From positions 261,008 to 325,007 of the forward strand of contig NW_006498572.1 in NCBI RefSeq assembly GCF_000471905.2: a stretch of 64,000 nucleotides of DNA, given 5' to 3'. Position 1 is the first letter of the stretch; the number at the start of each line of letters is the position of its first letter. Made by a program: the position numbers and the translations under genes. Origin of the DNA: Amborella trichopoda (lineage: Eukaryota; Streptophyta; Magnoliopsida; Amborellales; Amborellaceae). The notes under the pieces were generated by a model. That model did no database searches and was not told the DNA's origin. It worked only from the letters and a program-made list of their open reading frames with translations. Shown here in pieces: positions 32,661 to 43,034 of this stretch.

Positions 32661-35448
32661 TGTTGGAAGGAATTTTTCATCAACATGGGGCCCCCGCTAG
32701 ATAAAGGCCTAACAAACAGTGGAAATTTCGATAGTCTCAGAGTAGCCCCAAAACTGGCCAAGATCTTCATCAGGTCTCTTAAAAGTCTCCTGCCAAGTTT
32801 CATCACATTTCGACATGTCTAAGGCAGTACAGACTAAGAAACAGTTCCAGCAAAATCAGCCTCTGGGCCCCCGCTAGATAAAGGCCTAACAAACAGTGGA
32901 AATTTCGACAGTCTCAGAGTAGCCCCAAAACTGGCCAAGATCTTCATCAGGTCTCTTAAAAGTCTCCTGCCAAGTTTCATCACATTTTGACATGTCTAAG
33001 GCAGTACAGACTGAGAAACAGTTCCAACAAAATCAGCCTCTAGCACCCTAAAATGGACCCTATAACTATAGCTATATTTTCGATGTCTCAATTTGCTGTG
33101 GGACCACTACCATTGAAAACAACACAATTGAAAACTCCTAGGGCCAAATATTCATCTCGAACGGACACGCCAAGAAGAAGTTATTGGTAAAAGAGTGAAA
33201 TAAGAGGGGTCGCACGCTATTCCCGTACGGCAACCCTACAACTCCAAGCCATGGGAGGGACAGTCACGACCAGTGAAATTTGACGCTCATATCTCACTTG
33301 TCCCAAGTTGGATCATGCTCAAATTTGGTGAGCATGTTCGTCTAGTCAAGAAGAGCGAATTGATATGTGGCACGCCCTGTGACGATAATCGAGTGCGAAG
33401 AACAGCTAGAGAGAAGTTGTTGATCTGTGAAAAAAGTGTAGCATCGTGTCTTGCTCAAGCGGCCGGATCATGCGCTCGCGAGCCCGATCTTTGAGACACC
33501 AATTCCATTACCGGCGTAAGGTCTCGAGCTATCATTGACCCAAACCTTGTACATGACGAACTGTCAGATTCTACACACGAAGCCGATGAAGCAACCGCAA
33601 ATTCTGTCGTCGGAATTCCAGATTCCTGCCAAAATTCCAAAGTTGTGAAATATTCGTTCGGGCACAGAATCGAGTTGCGTTTGTCGCGCCGCGATCGTAA
33701 CGGCATACTCAGTGTAGCTTAGTGAAGAAATCACCGAAAAATATCAAGGAACGAGTACACTATCGATCCGAAGTTTCAAGATCCACTCAAATTTCAAGTC
33801 ACATAATCGTGCACTAAAACACGATCCATGGCTCAAAGTTGGTATCAAATTGATTGTCATGCCTAGCCCTACAAGAAAACAGTCATCTTACGATCAACCA
33901 GGCATTAGAACGACCCCGGATCATCTATGCAAGATCATGCAAGTTCTAGAGCAACATAAGGACTGTTCTGAAATTCCAAGAGTTGCTAGAAAGGGGCAGA
34001 TCTGTCATTTTTCACCCTATTTTCTAATTTCTTTTAATTCAATTTAATCTTAATTTCCAGCAATTAGGGTTACTTTTGATCATCCACCTATGTTTGGGGC
34101 AAATTCTATATATACGTACCAGCATTATACGCAAAAAACACACACACAGGATCAATTTTCTTGCAAAAGAGAGAGTTTTATTGAATATAGTTTCTCTTTC
34201 TTCCCACTGTTGTGTCACGCTTGAGAGAGAGTGAGGTGAGAGAAACTTTTGACTGGTACCTCTAGGTTTGAGGTAAACCTTCTCTCTCTTCTTTTTCTTT
34301 TCTTCTCCCTCTCCTCTTTTCTCTCTTCTTCTCTTTCTTCTTCTTCTTCCTCGTTTGAGCTCTCCTCAGAGGCCATACACGGCAGTGGTAGTGCCGTGCA
34401 TGCCTCTTTGTAGCCTCATAAGTCGCACATGGTGATAGTAGTTCCATGCATGCATCTCTTTCTCCGTCTGTTCTATCTCTTTTGTGAGGCCTACAGACGA
34501 CGCTTCTCATCGCCGTATGCAAACGTATCCTAAGCACCTCAGCGAAGGATGCATGTATCGAAGCCTATCGCCGCCCACAGGGGCTTCAGCCTGTCGCGTG
34601 ACCGTTGCAGATGACAATACCCATCACCGTCTGTAGAGGGTCGAGGTAATACTCGTAGCTGCACGCTGGCTTCTTCCACTCTTCCCTGTGTCTATCATCG
34701 TGCGCCCTACGAGAAGTAATCGTTGCGAGACCTATGAGAAGTTATGGTTGTGGGCCTTGTTAGGAGCCATTACTGTTCACTAGGGACATGTCGCCTCCTC
34801 ATGCTGCCAACGACAATGCCCATTACAGTCTGGATTCTTTCTCCCTCTACCGTCTGTCTCTCTTCTCTTCATCATTTTCTCTTCTAAATTGACTGAGCGT
34901 AGATCTAGCTTAGCATTGCCATCTCGGTCTTGGTTTATAGTAGTATTGTCGTCGTGCTGGTCTTGAGGACCATGCCCGTCTTGCTATCACTCAGAGTCCA
35001 TAATTGTCTGGATGTCATGCTAGCTTTGCCTCGCTGTTAAGTTTTTCTTCTCTTTTCTATCTTTATCTAAAACATGACGTTTCATGATGCTCTCACATGA
35101 ACGTACATTGCCCTAAGACATGGGTGGGTCTTCTTGACCCACTTGTCTTACAAATTAACCATAGAAGTGCTATGCAGAAAACAAGAGGATTGCAGGTCAA
35201 GGGAGGCCATTCCAAACCAGCTAAAGCAGCTGGGGGGTTTTCTTCGTGATCTACGAGGGCGCCCACAGGAGCTAACCTGAGAAAGTCCCGAAACCACCTA
35301 AAATTCCTCTCTCATCGGTTGATATACCTGCCCTTGCTCTCAAGCAACGTCCTGAGAGAGCAATCTCAAACCCCGGGTTCACCAGAAACCCGAGGTACGT
35401 GCTGCCAGGTCCTCTCGATCTGAAAGGCAAGATCGAGGCACTTAACCA
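32661..35448 (+). repeat. 3' LTR of element B (~2.8 kb) with internal 176-bp duplication
   Basis: TGTTGGAAGGAATTTTTCATC to CACTTAACCA. A 176-base segment starting GGGCCCCCGCTAG is present twice in tandem (32688-32863 and 32864-33039); the 5' LTR has one shortened copy. TATA at 34107-34114. Leader donor-like GAG|GTAAAC at 34273 and acceptor-like ATGCAG ending 35177. Confidence 0.92.
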
Positions 35449-35453
35449 CTCAC
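35449..35453 (+). repeat. Right target-site duplication of element B (CTCAC)
   Basis: Identical to 18121-18125. Sequence of element A resumes immediately after. Confidence 0.9.
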
Positions 35454-36589
35454 CAGAAGAACCTTTCAACCTTCCCTCGAGTATCTTGCATTCTACCTGA
35501 GTTCTCGTCGAGTAGCTTCTCTCTCACTGCTAAAAATTTCCTTAGCCATTTTTACCCAAAGGTAAATGGTGAAAACGGGGGTTTACCCCCTTATATAAGT
35601 GAAGCTTCCTCGAATTGCCCTCGACAAATTGGGAATGCCAGTCAAGTCCTCGAAGGCCAAACAACGATAGGCTGGACCGAGTCGGGCTCAGACCCGAGGC
35701 CTGAACAGAGGTTTATCGTTGCTCATGTAGCACCATTAGTCAAATGAGCTGAACTGGGTTGAGCTCAGACTCGAGGCCTGAGCAGAAGTTTATTGCCACC
35801 CATGTAATGCCAAGCACCGGGCTCAGGCCTGAAGCCCGAACACAAGTCACCGCTGCCAAGGTAGTGTCGAACATCAAGTGTCAGATGGATCAAGGCCCGA
35901 GGCCCAAAGTCAGACCAACACCACGTACGACCAACGACATGCGTGACTGACACCATTTGTGATCAACGCCACGTGCGACCAATGTCGCATGCGACCAACA
36001 CCGATGACTGCTCAGCGTTGCTCTCATAACTGTCGCCCATGTTGGGGTCGTGTGTGCCAATGCTATTGCCACCCATGACTAGCATCGTGTGTGTTGCTAC
36101 CATCCATGCTAGCGTAGCGCATATTTGAGCCCGGTTACTGCCGTGTGAGTTCTACCAGTATCCCCAGTGGAGTTACACCTGTGTCGTAGCTCGTCATTCC
36201 CAGTGGAATTATACTTGTGTTGCAGCCCGTCATCCCCAGTGGAGCTAGGTGTATGCCAAAAAGAAGTCATACTTACCTCTTCAATCGCCGGTGGGTCTAT
36301 TTCACACCAAGTCATTGTCCTCACTTAGACCCTTGATTATTTTATCCCCAGGGAGTCGGGTCACCTTCCATAAGGATGTTCTCCATGGAGCCTCATCTTT
36401 CCCCCCTCAGGAGTCATTTTACCCCCTCACCCTCACGAAGTCTGCTTCCGTTTGCCATCCCTTGCAGGGCCACCATCTCCATCTGAGCCCTCTGCTTGTG
36501 TTTGGTCTTAACCATTTTATCATCAGGGATTCAGATTACTATCCATAGACCTATTCCCCGTGGAGTTTCAACTACATGGCGACCCACAC
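35454..36589 (+). other. Element A resumed: upstream region of the antisense unit and repeats
   Basis: Contains the presumed antisense promoter (see 35591). It also holds imperfect repeats of a GGGCTCAGACCCGAGGCCTG type at about 35685, 35756 and 35816, a (C/G)ACCAA(C/T)-rich stretch at 35920-36000, and three ~47-bp units with TCCCCAGTGGAGTTA at 36150-36250. No coding domain recognised. Confidence 0.5.
35591..35597 (-). promoter_or_regulatory. Candidate antisense TATA box, element A
   Basis: TATATAA on the minus strand, followed downstream by GGTAAACCCCC, ACCATTTACC, GGCTAAG and CAGTGAGAGAG. Element C has TATAAAAA at 56167-56174 on its antisense strand with the same downstream order (ACCATTTTAC, GACTAAG, CAGTGGGAGAG). 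Conserved position and sequence make this the likely start of the antisense transcript. Element B now lies between it and the ORF. Confidence 0.5.
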
Positions 36590-37330
36590 AACGATCTAGA
36601 TGCACGACCCTAAACTACATGGTCCAAACTACACGACTTTAAACTGTAGTAGAGGTCTAATTGTACGACCTTAAACTGCATGGTCCATGCTGCAAGACTT
36701 TAAACTGCATAGTCATGGTCCTAGCTACATGAATTTAAAGTGCATAGCCATGGTCTAAACTACACGACCTTAAACTGTAGCAACGGTCTAAATGCACAAC
36801 CCTAAACTGCATGGTCCAAACTATATGACCTTAAGTTGTAGCAGAGGTCTAGTTGCACAACCTTAAACAACATGGTCCATGCTACAAGACTTTAAACTGC
36901 ATAGTCGTGGTCCTAGCTGCATGACTTCAAACTACATAGCCATGGTCCAAACTACACGACCTTAAACTGTAGTGACGGTCTAGATGCATGAACCTAAAAT
37001 GCATAGTCCAAACTATATGACCTTAAACTGTAGCAGAGGTGTGGTTGCACGACCTTAAACTGCACGGTCCATGCTGCACGACTTTAAACTGCATAGTCGT
37101 GGTCCTAGCCGCATGACTTTAAACAGGATAGCCATGGTCCAAACTATATGACCTTAAACTGTAGCGAATGTCTAGTTGCACGACTTTAAATTGCATGGTC
37201 CTAGCTGCATGACTTTAAATTGTATAGCCACGGTCCAAGCTATATGACCGTAAACTATAGTTCACGTCCTGGCCACATGATGGTAAACTGCTTTGCCTAA
37301 GTCTCGGAGGCATGACCTTAAACACGCCCC
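36590..37330 (+). repeat. 192-bp higher-order repeat of ~29-35-bp subunits, element A
   Basis: Anchor TCTAGATGCA-like segments at 36595, 36787, 36979 and 37171 are each exactly 192 bases apart. Inside each unit are six GACCTTAAACTG subunits of 29, 32, 29, 35, 35 and 32 bases. The array is degenerate but the higher-order period is kept. Confidence 0.85.
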
Positions 37331-38925
37331 CACACATGTGCACATGCCCTTTACATGCGTCTTCACATACGCTTTCCCTAACTGACAATTCGTGTGCGCA
37401 CAATACCTTCATCAATTCCCTAGTGAACTCGCTCACTTTATTACCCTCCATCATTCTTCAATAAGTCTCACCCGTGCTCACCAATGGCGAGCCATCCCAC
37501 CATCCATACTCGCCATCAGCTAGTGGGTCCCCACCATCCACCTGCCATACCAACACCACTCACCTTTCATAAGGTAGCCTCGTTGAGTCAAACCACCGTC
37601 ATACTCACTCTATGGCCTCCACAGATTTCCACCCATCTCCACCACGGTCCAGCTGTTTGACCTTAAACTAAAGTACACGTCCTGGCTGCATGACGTTAAA
37701 AGCCTTTACACAGGTCCTGAAGGCATGACCCTAAACATGGATTTACAAAAAAATATGAAAAAAAAAAAAATACAAAAATGACAGACAAGGGAACACCATG
37801 GGTAAAAATGACGGACAGACATGGTCACAAAACCATGAATAAGAGAGTTCCGTGAATAAAAACCCTAGCACGGTGAGCACCCGAAAGGGCATCGTGAGTA
37901 AACATGGAAGAATAAGTGTTGACATGACCAAAAGGTCATGGGTAAAAGAGCCCCAAATGAAAGGAGGTTGGTGAAAACCGTTTCTACGGTGCCACTTCCC
38001 AAGTCCAAGCAAAAACCTGCAAAAGGCGCTTGGCCGATAACCAGGTTGACACACACACGCCTCATGGGCGATTTCAACCAGCATTCAAAAGAAAAATCCC
38101 TGGTGTCAGAATGCCTTGATATCAGGACCTAAAAATACGAGCTTCAAGAAGAATTCGACTGTCTAAGTCTATTTACGAAAGGACCTAGGAGTCAGAAGAA
38201 TCTTCAAGACTGCAGGTCAAGGTCCTATGCTAAAGGACCGCATTTCCAAGAAGTCAACCAAAAAGAAGAAAATCACAATGATAAACCAAAGATGCCCCCA
38301 AAGGACCATAACCGTTAAGTCAGGCCCGAAACTTCAGGGTGATGCCTCGCCCAGAGGTCACCTTGCCAAACCCCTCCCTAACAGGTCCAAACTTTTGGGA
38401 CAGGCTAACAAAAAGCCCCTGACTGGACCCAGCATGATAGGGCCCCTAGAGGCGCCCTGCTTGTCAAAGCAAACCTGGTGTAGCAGCACACGTGACCACC
38501 AAGGGATCCTTGGCTGTCTTTCCAAACATAGCCACCACAAGACACAAAAACCCTGATTGATTGGGAAGAAAGCACTTAAGCATTGCACCCGACTACCAGA
38601 CAAGAATGGATTCTAACCAACTGGGTCTACAAGCTTTTGAACCTCATCTATCGGAACCCAAGAAGAGCTCTGAACATGGATGATGGTCATTTCATGAGAT
38701 TTCCTCCACCAGTAGTTCAAGTCTCTTCTCCCATGATGTCTCCACGGATGGACTTGCGACAAATGCATCCAAACGTCTAAGCATCCTAGTTACAACATTG
38801 CTTGGATATCTCCTCGGCCTTCACGTGGTCCTGTGGATAGGAAGAAAAAATTAATAAAGCTGAGGAAATATTTTGAATGTTGTCCTTCTCGCTTCTCTCG
38901 AAGCACAACATTCGACGGGGCAAGC
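37331..38925 (+). other. Region before the 3' LTR of element A
   Basis: Non-coding sequence shared in order with B (31076-32660) and C (53225-54180, minus). It includes GTTTCTACGGTGCCACTTCC (about 37980-38000), a GGGGCTTTTTG(T/C)TAGCCTGTCC-type block on the minus strand (about 38400-38420), and a polypurine-type GACGGGGCAAGC at 38914-38925. An A run of 12 occurs at about 37758-37769. Confidence 0.5.
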
Positions 38926-41900
38926 TGTTTGAAGGCATTTTTCGACACCTTGGTCCTCGATGCAGAATAAAAGAGAAGTCGATCAATAAAGCTCTGATCT
39001 ACAATAGGAATTCCCAACAGTCTCAGAATTTCTCCAGAACGGGTGAGAATCTTCCTATGGATTCCAAAAGGCTACCTGCCAAGTTTCATTACAATCCTAT
39101 ATGTCTAAGGCAGCATAAACAAAGAAACAGTTTCGGAGCACCCTGAAATGGACCCTGTAACTAGAACACTATTTTGGTGCGCCAAATGGTTGTGGGACCA
39201 CCGTCATTGGATCTGGCACGGTCGAAAACCCTTAAGAGTTCAAGTTTCGGCTTAAACAAACATTCCAGGACAAATTTATGGGTGAAACATTAAAAAGGGG
39301 TTGGCCGCAGGCTATTCCCGTGCGGCCTCCCTGCACCAATCTCCATTAATGGAGTATGGTTTGCACAGTCATGAGCAGCAACTTTGGAGATACATATCTC
39401 ACTCTTTTTAAGTCAGATTGTGTTCACATTTGCAAGCGTGTTCGTATTGTCAAGACGAGCGTTTTGATATTTGGCACGCCCCGTGACGACGCCTGAGCAA
39501 GGAGAAAAGCTAGAGAGAAGTTGGCGATTTGTGAAGATAGTTGCAGAAAATTCAGCAGTGACACGTCCCATTCGAGCGGCTGTATCACAGCGCTCGCACA
39601 ATGGATCGACGCGAGACCAGTTCCATTGCATGCGTAAGGTTTGAGACTACATCTGGGTCGAACCTTGAATGTGATGAATTGTTGGATTTCACATGCGAAG
39701 CTGATAAATTTGATTTAAATTTCAGCCATCGAATTCCAAATTTCGACAAAAAACCCAAGATGGAAAAATCTTCATCCGGGCATGAAATCGAGCTGTGTTT
39801 GTTGCAACGAGATTGTGACGACATGCTCAATGTAATTTAGAGAAGAAATCAAAGAAAATACATCAAGAAACGCGTGCAATATTGATGGAAAGTTTTCAAG
39901 ATTCATGCAAATTTCAAGTCGCATGATCGTAACTTAAAAACACGATTTGTGGCTCGAAGTTGGGACCAAATCAATTGTCATGCCGATCTCAACAAGAAAA
40001 TAATCGTATTTTTGTAAAATGGGCGCCGGAGCAACCCCGAATCATCCATGAAAGATTACGCAGCAGGGACTGTTTTGGAATTTTGTGTATTGTTGGGCAG
40101 GGGCAAAACCTTCATTTTGCTCCTATTTTTAGATTTTATTTTAATTCAAATAAAATGTAATTATCATCAATTATGTCAGAATTTAGCCATCCACCCATGT
40201 TTTGGGCCCAAGTCTATAAATACATGTTAAACCTAATTGTTCGATCTCATGAATAAATTTTAAGAGTTTTACATTGAAATTTTGGGCACGTCTAAGAGAT
40301 AGAGAGGAGAGAGAAGAAAAATTCTAGTACCTCTCAGTGAAAGTAACTTTCTCTCTCCTCCTTTCTCTCCTCTCTTCTCTTTCTTTCTCTCTCTCTCTTT
40401 TCTTCTCTCTATCTTTCTTTCTCTCTGATATTTCCTTTCTCTCTTCTCTCCAGTCATGCATGACGGTGTCCATCGCCGAGCATGATATCCTTTTTCTTCT
40501 CTTAATCTCTTGGAACATACACAGTGAGTCGGGCCTTAACCCAAGTGGCGAGCAGAGCCTCTGTCCAAGTTCCCCTGTCTCCATGTCGTGCACGATGATG
40601 CTGATCACCGTGCATGACATTTCTCCCTCTGTTCTCTGACGAAGACTTTGAACCGGGCCCTTTCCCAAAGTGGCTGGTCTGGTAGTGTTTGAGTCCCTTC
40701 TGACACGCACGACGATGCCTATCGTCACGCTTGTCTTCTCTTTTCTCTCTCCTATCTCTTTCCCTCTATCATGGACGGTGGAACCCCATCGCCGTCCATG
40801 TTTTCTTCTCCTTTCTCTCTCCTCTGTCATGGACGATAGAACCCCATCGCCATCCATGTTTTTCTCTCCTATCTCTTTCCCTTTGTCATGGATGGCGGAA
40901 CCCCATCGCCGTCCATGTTTTCTTCTCCTCTCTCTCCTCTGTCATGGCTCAGAACCCCATTACCATCCATATTTTCTTCTCCTTTCTCTCTCCTCTGTCA
41001 TGGACGTTGAACCTCATTGCCGTCCATGTTTTCTTCTCCTTTCTCTCTCCTCTGTCATGGACGGTAGAACCTCATCGCCATCCATATTTTCTCTCTCCTC
41101 TTTCATGGACGGCAGAACCCCATCGTTGTCCATGCTTTCTTTTCTCTTCTTACTCTCTATCACGGATGGCGGAACCTCATCACCGTCCATGCTCCTGTCT
41201 TTTTTCTCTCTCTCCTGCCATGGATGGTAGAACCTCATAACTGTTTATGCCTCCCTCCCTTTCTCTCTCCCCTATCATGAACGAGGGAACCTCATTGCCG
41301 TCCATGTTTCTATTCCCTCGTCTCTATCTTTCTCTCTCTCTTTCTCCTTCTTCTTTCTTCTCTCTCCTCTCTTCTTTCTCACTTCTCTTCTTTTCTTCTT
41401 TCCTCTTTCCTCTCTCTTCTCTCCTTTCTTATCTCTCTCTTCTTCCTCTCTCTTTTCCTTTCTTCTACCCTCTTCTTCTCTTCTCTCTTCTTCTTCTCTC
41501 TTCTCCGTTCTTCTATTTCTTCTTCCTCTCTCTTATGTCTTCTCTCTCAATCTCTTATCTTTGTCTCTTTCTTCTCTTCTTTTACTTCTTTTTCTTTCTC
41601 TTTCTCTTTCTTTCTTCTCTCATATCTCTCCTTTTCTCTTCTCTTTTCTTCTCCTTCTCTCTTTCCCTCTCGTTTGAGCAAGGGAGGCTAAATCAAATAC
41701 TGTCATGGTAGTCTTATCGTCGAGTAGTATTGCCATCGTGCCGGTCTGAGTTATCGTGCACGTTTTGCTGCCACGTTAGGTTAGCCATCGTGCCAGACTG
41801 GTCATTGTTGGTTCTGTCGTCGAGTGGCATTGCCACCATGCCGGTCTGAGTTATGGTGCTCGTCTTGCTACCATGCCAGGTCAATCATTTGTTGATCTAG

Positions 41901-42407
41901 TTACTGTGTCAGTCTAGCCACTTGGTCAAATCCTTCTCTTCTCCTTTCCTCTATTCTATCTCTTTTTTCTCCTTTCATCACCCCAATCTCTATCCTCTTA
42001 CTCTTACTCTTTTCTTTTACTTTTGGATGTGCACGCCTGTGTGCATTCGCTTAGAGACAAGTTGGGGTCCCTCGACCCACTTGTCTTGTAAATTAACAGT
42101 GAGTGTATGATTGCAAAAACAAGAGAGTATAGGTTAAGGGATGCGATTTCGAACCAGTTGTAGGACTGGGGGGCTTTCTGACGTGATCTAAGAGGGCGCC
42201 CATGCAAGTTAGCCCGAGTGAGTCACGGACCCAGGTGAGGTGTGTTCCAGCTCACATTAAATTCCACTCTCATCGGATGATATATCGGCCCTTGTTTTGT
42301 AACAAGATCCTCAAGAGAGTGGTCTCAAGTCCTGGGTTCCCCTGAAACCCGAGGCACGTGCCACAAGGTCATCCCGACCTGGAAGGCGAGATTGAGGCAC
42401 CTAACCA
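38926..42407 (+). repeat. 3' LTR of element A (~3.5 kb)
   Basis: TGTTTGAAGGCATTTTTCGAC to GAGGCACCTAACCA. Same internal order as the 5' LTR: U3 to about 40215, TATA, pyrimidine tract 40337-41690 with hairpin units at 40770, 40828, 40888, 40943, 40999, 41056 and 41104, then the conserved U5. The U5 acceptor-like AG is lost (GCAAAA at about 42113). Confidence 0.9.
40215..40222 (+). promoter_or_regulatory. TATA box, element A 3' LTR
   Basis: TATAAATA about 25 bases downstream of the conserved CCACCCATGTTTTGGG block, with an AATAAA about 30 bases further on. A transcript starting here would read out through U5 into 42408 and beyond. Confidence 0.6.
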
Positions 42408-42460
42408 ATACACACAAACACACACACACACACATACACACACACACATATATTTATATA
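42408..42460. repeat. (CA)n(TA)n microsatellite right of element A
   Basis: CACACA tract passing into ATATATTTATATA, between the A 3' LTR and a MITE. Same AC-then-AT order as beside the gap at 293-621. Confidence 0.9.
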
Positions 42461-42933
42461 GGGAAAAGATCATGTCAGCTCAAGGGCGTATGACTACAGT
42501 AAACGGCAATGGCCCAGATTGAATCTGGGCCAATCTGACGATCTCGAATGTCCGGTGGTGTTTGAATTTTAATGTTTTTTTTTTACGAATCGGATTTTTC
42601 TAAAATTTGGAGCGTATGTACATAAAAAATAGGTGAATCTTCACAAAATATAAAAACGATATTTTACATGAAAACAATTGATCAAAATACCCTTGTAAAG
42701 TTTTGGGGGTATTTTGGTGCATTTAATTTTTACAGATTATTTTTATATATTTTTATTAGTGTGCCTTGATGAGAAGAATACACATGTAAAATTTCAAGTC
42801 ATTTAGATTTATAGAAAAAAAATTAAAATTCAAACACCAAAATAGGTTGTAACCATCAGATCAGCCCAGATTCAATCTGGACCATTGGCGTTTATTGTAG
42901 CGGTCAGCTAGTGGGTGTACAGAATCCACTCCC
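42461..42933. mobile_element. Foldback MITE-like element, 473 bp, second full copy
   Basis: GGGAAAAGATCATGTCAGC at the left. The reverse complement of the right end is GGGAGTGGATTCTGTACAC followed by GGTCCAGATTGAATCTGGGC. Relative to 2886-3355 it is in the opposite orientation. Contains the internal AATACCC...TTTTGGGGGTATTTTGG block of the family. Non-coding. Confidence 0.75.
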
Positions 42934-43014
42934 ATATGGGTGTGGTTTATATAAGGATGCAACCTTAAACAATCCAATTAAGGCTCACCTAAAATTTATC
43001 ATAACATGTAATTT

Positions 43015-43034
43015 NNNNNNNNNNNNNNNNNNNN
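43015..43034. other. Assembly gap (20 N)
   Basis: Run of 20 N in AT-rich sequence; likely a scaffolding join of unknown true size. Confidence 0.97.

Larger units (their letters stand above)
18126..35448 (+). mobile_element. LTR retrotransposon B (Tat/Ogre-like, non-autonomous), nested in A
   Basis: The 5' LTR is 18126-20638 and the 3' LTR 32661-35448, both TGTTGGAAGG...TTAACCA or CTAACCA, flanked by perfect CTCAC duplications. Inside are a primer-binding site, gag, a protease with intact DGG, a gag-pro tail, only the coiled-coil stub of the antisense ORF, an unrelated mosaic segment (27165-30000), tandem repeats and a polypurine-type block. The gag and protease are clearly related to those of A and C. 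No pol was found. The insertion lies in the 5' leader of A's antisense unit. Confidence 0.93.
3385..42407 (+). mobile_element. LTR retrotransposon A (Tat/Ogre-like, non-autonomous), interrupted by element B
   Basis: The 5' LTR is 3385-6993 and the 3' LTR is 38926-42407. Both begin TGTTTGAAG and end CTAACCA, and they can be aligned along their length. Between them, in order, are a primer-binding site, a broken gag, an aspartic protease, a gag-pro C-terminal region, an antisense PMD-like ORF, tandem repeats, and a conserved block before the 3' LTR. Element B (18126-35448) sits inside with its own target duplication; without it A would be about 21.7 kb. No reverse transcriptase, RNase H or integrase motif was found in either part. 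The flanks GTAGA and ATACA match at only three of five bases, so the target duplication is decayed or absent. Confidence 0.85.

Noticed and set aside
3385-42407. A large segmental duplication of host DNA with two ~3.5-kb direct repeats
   Set aside because: The repeats have LTR ends (TG...CA), a primer-binding site, retroelement gag and protease between them, and a related element with a perfect target duplication.
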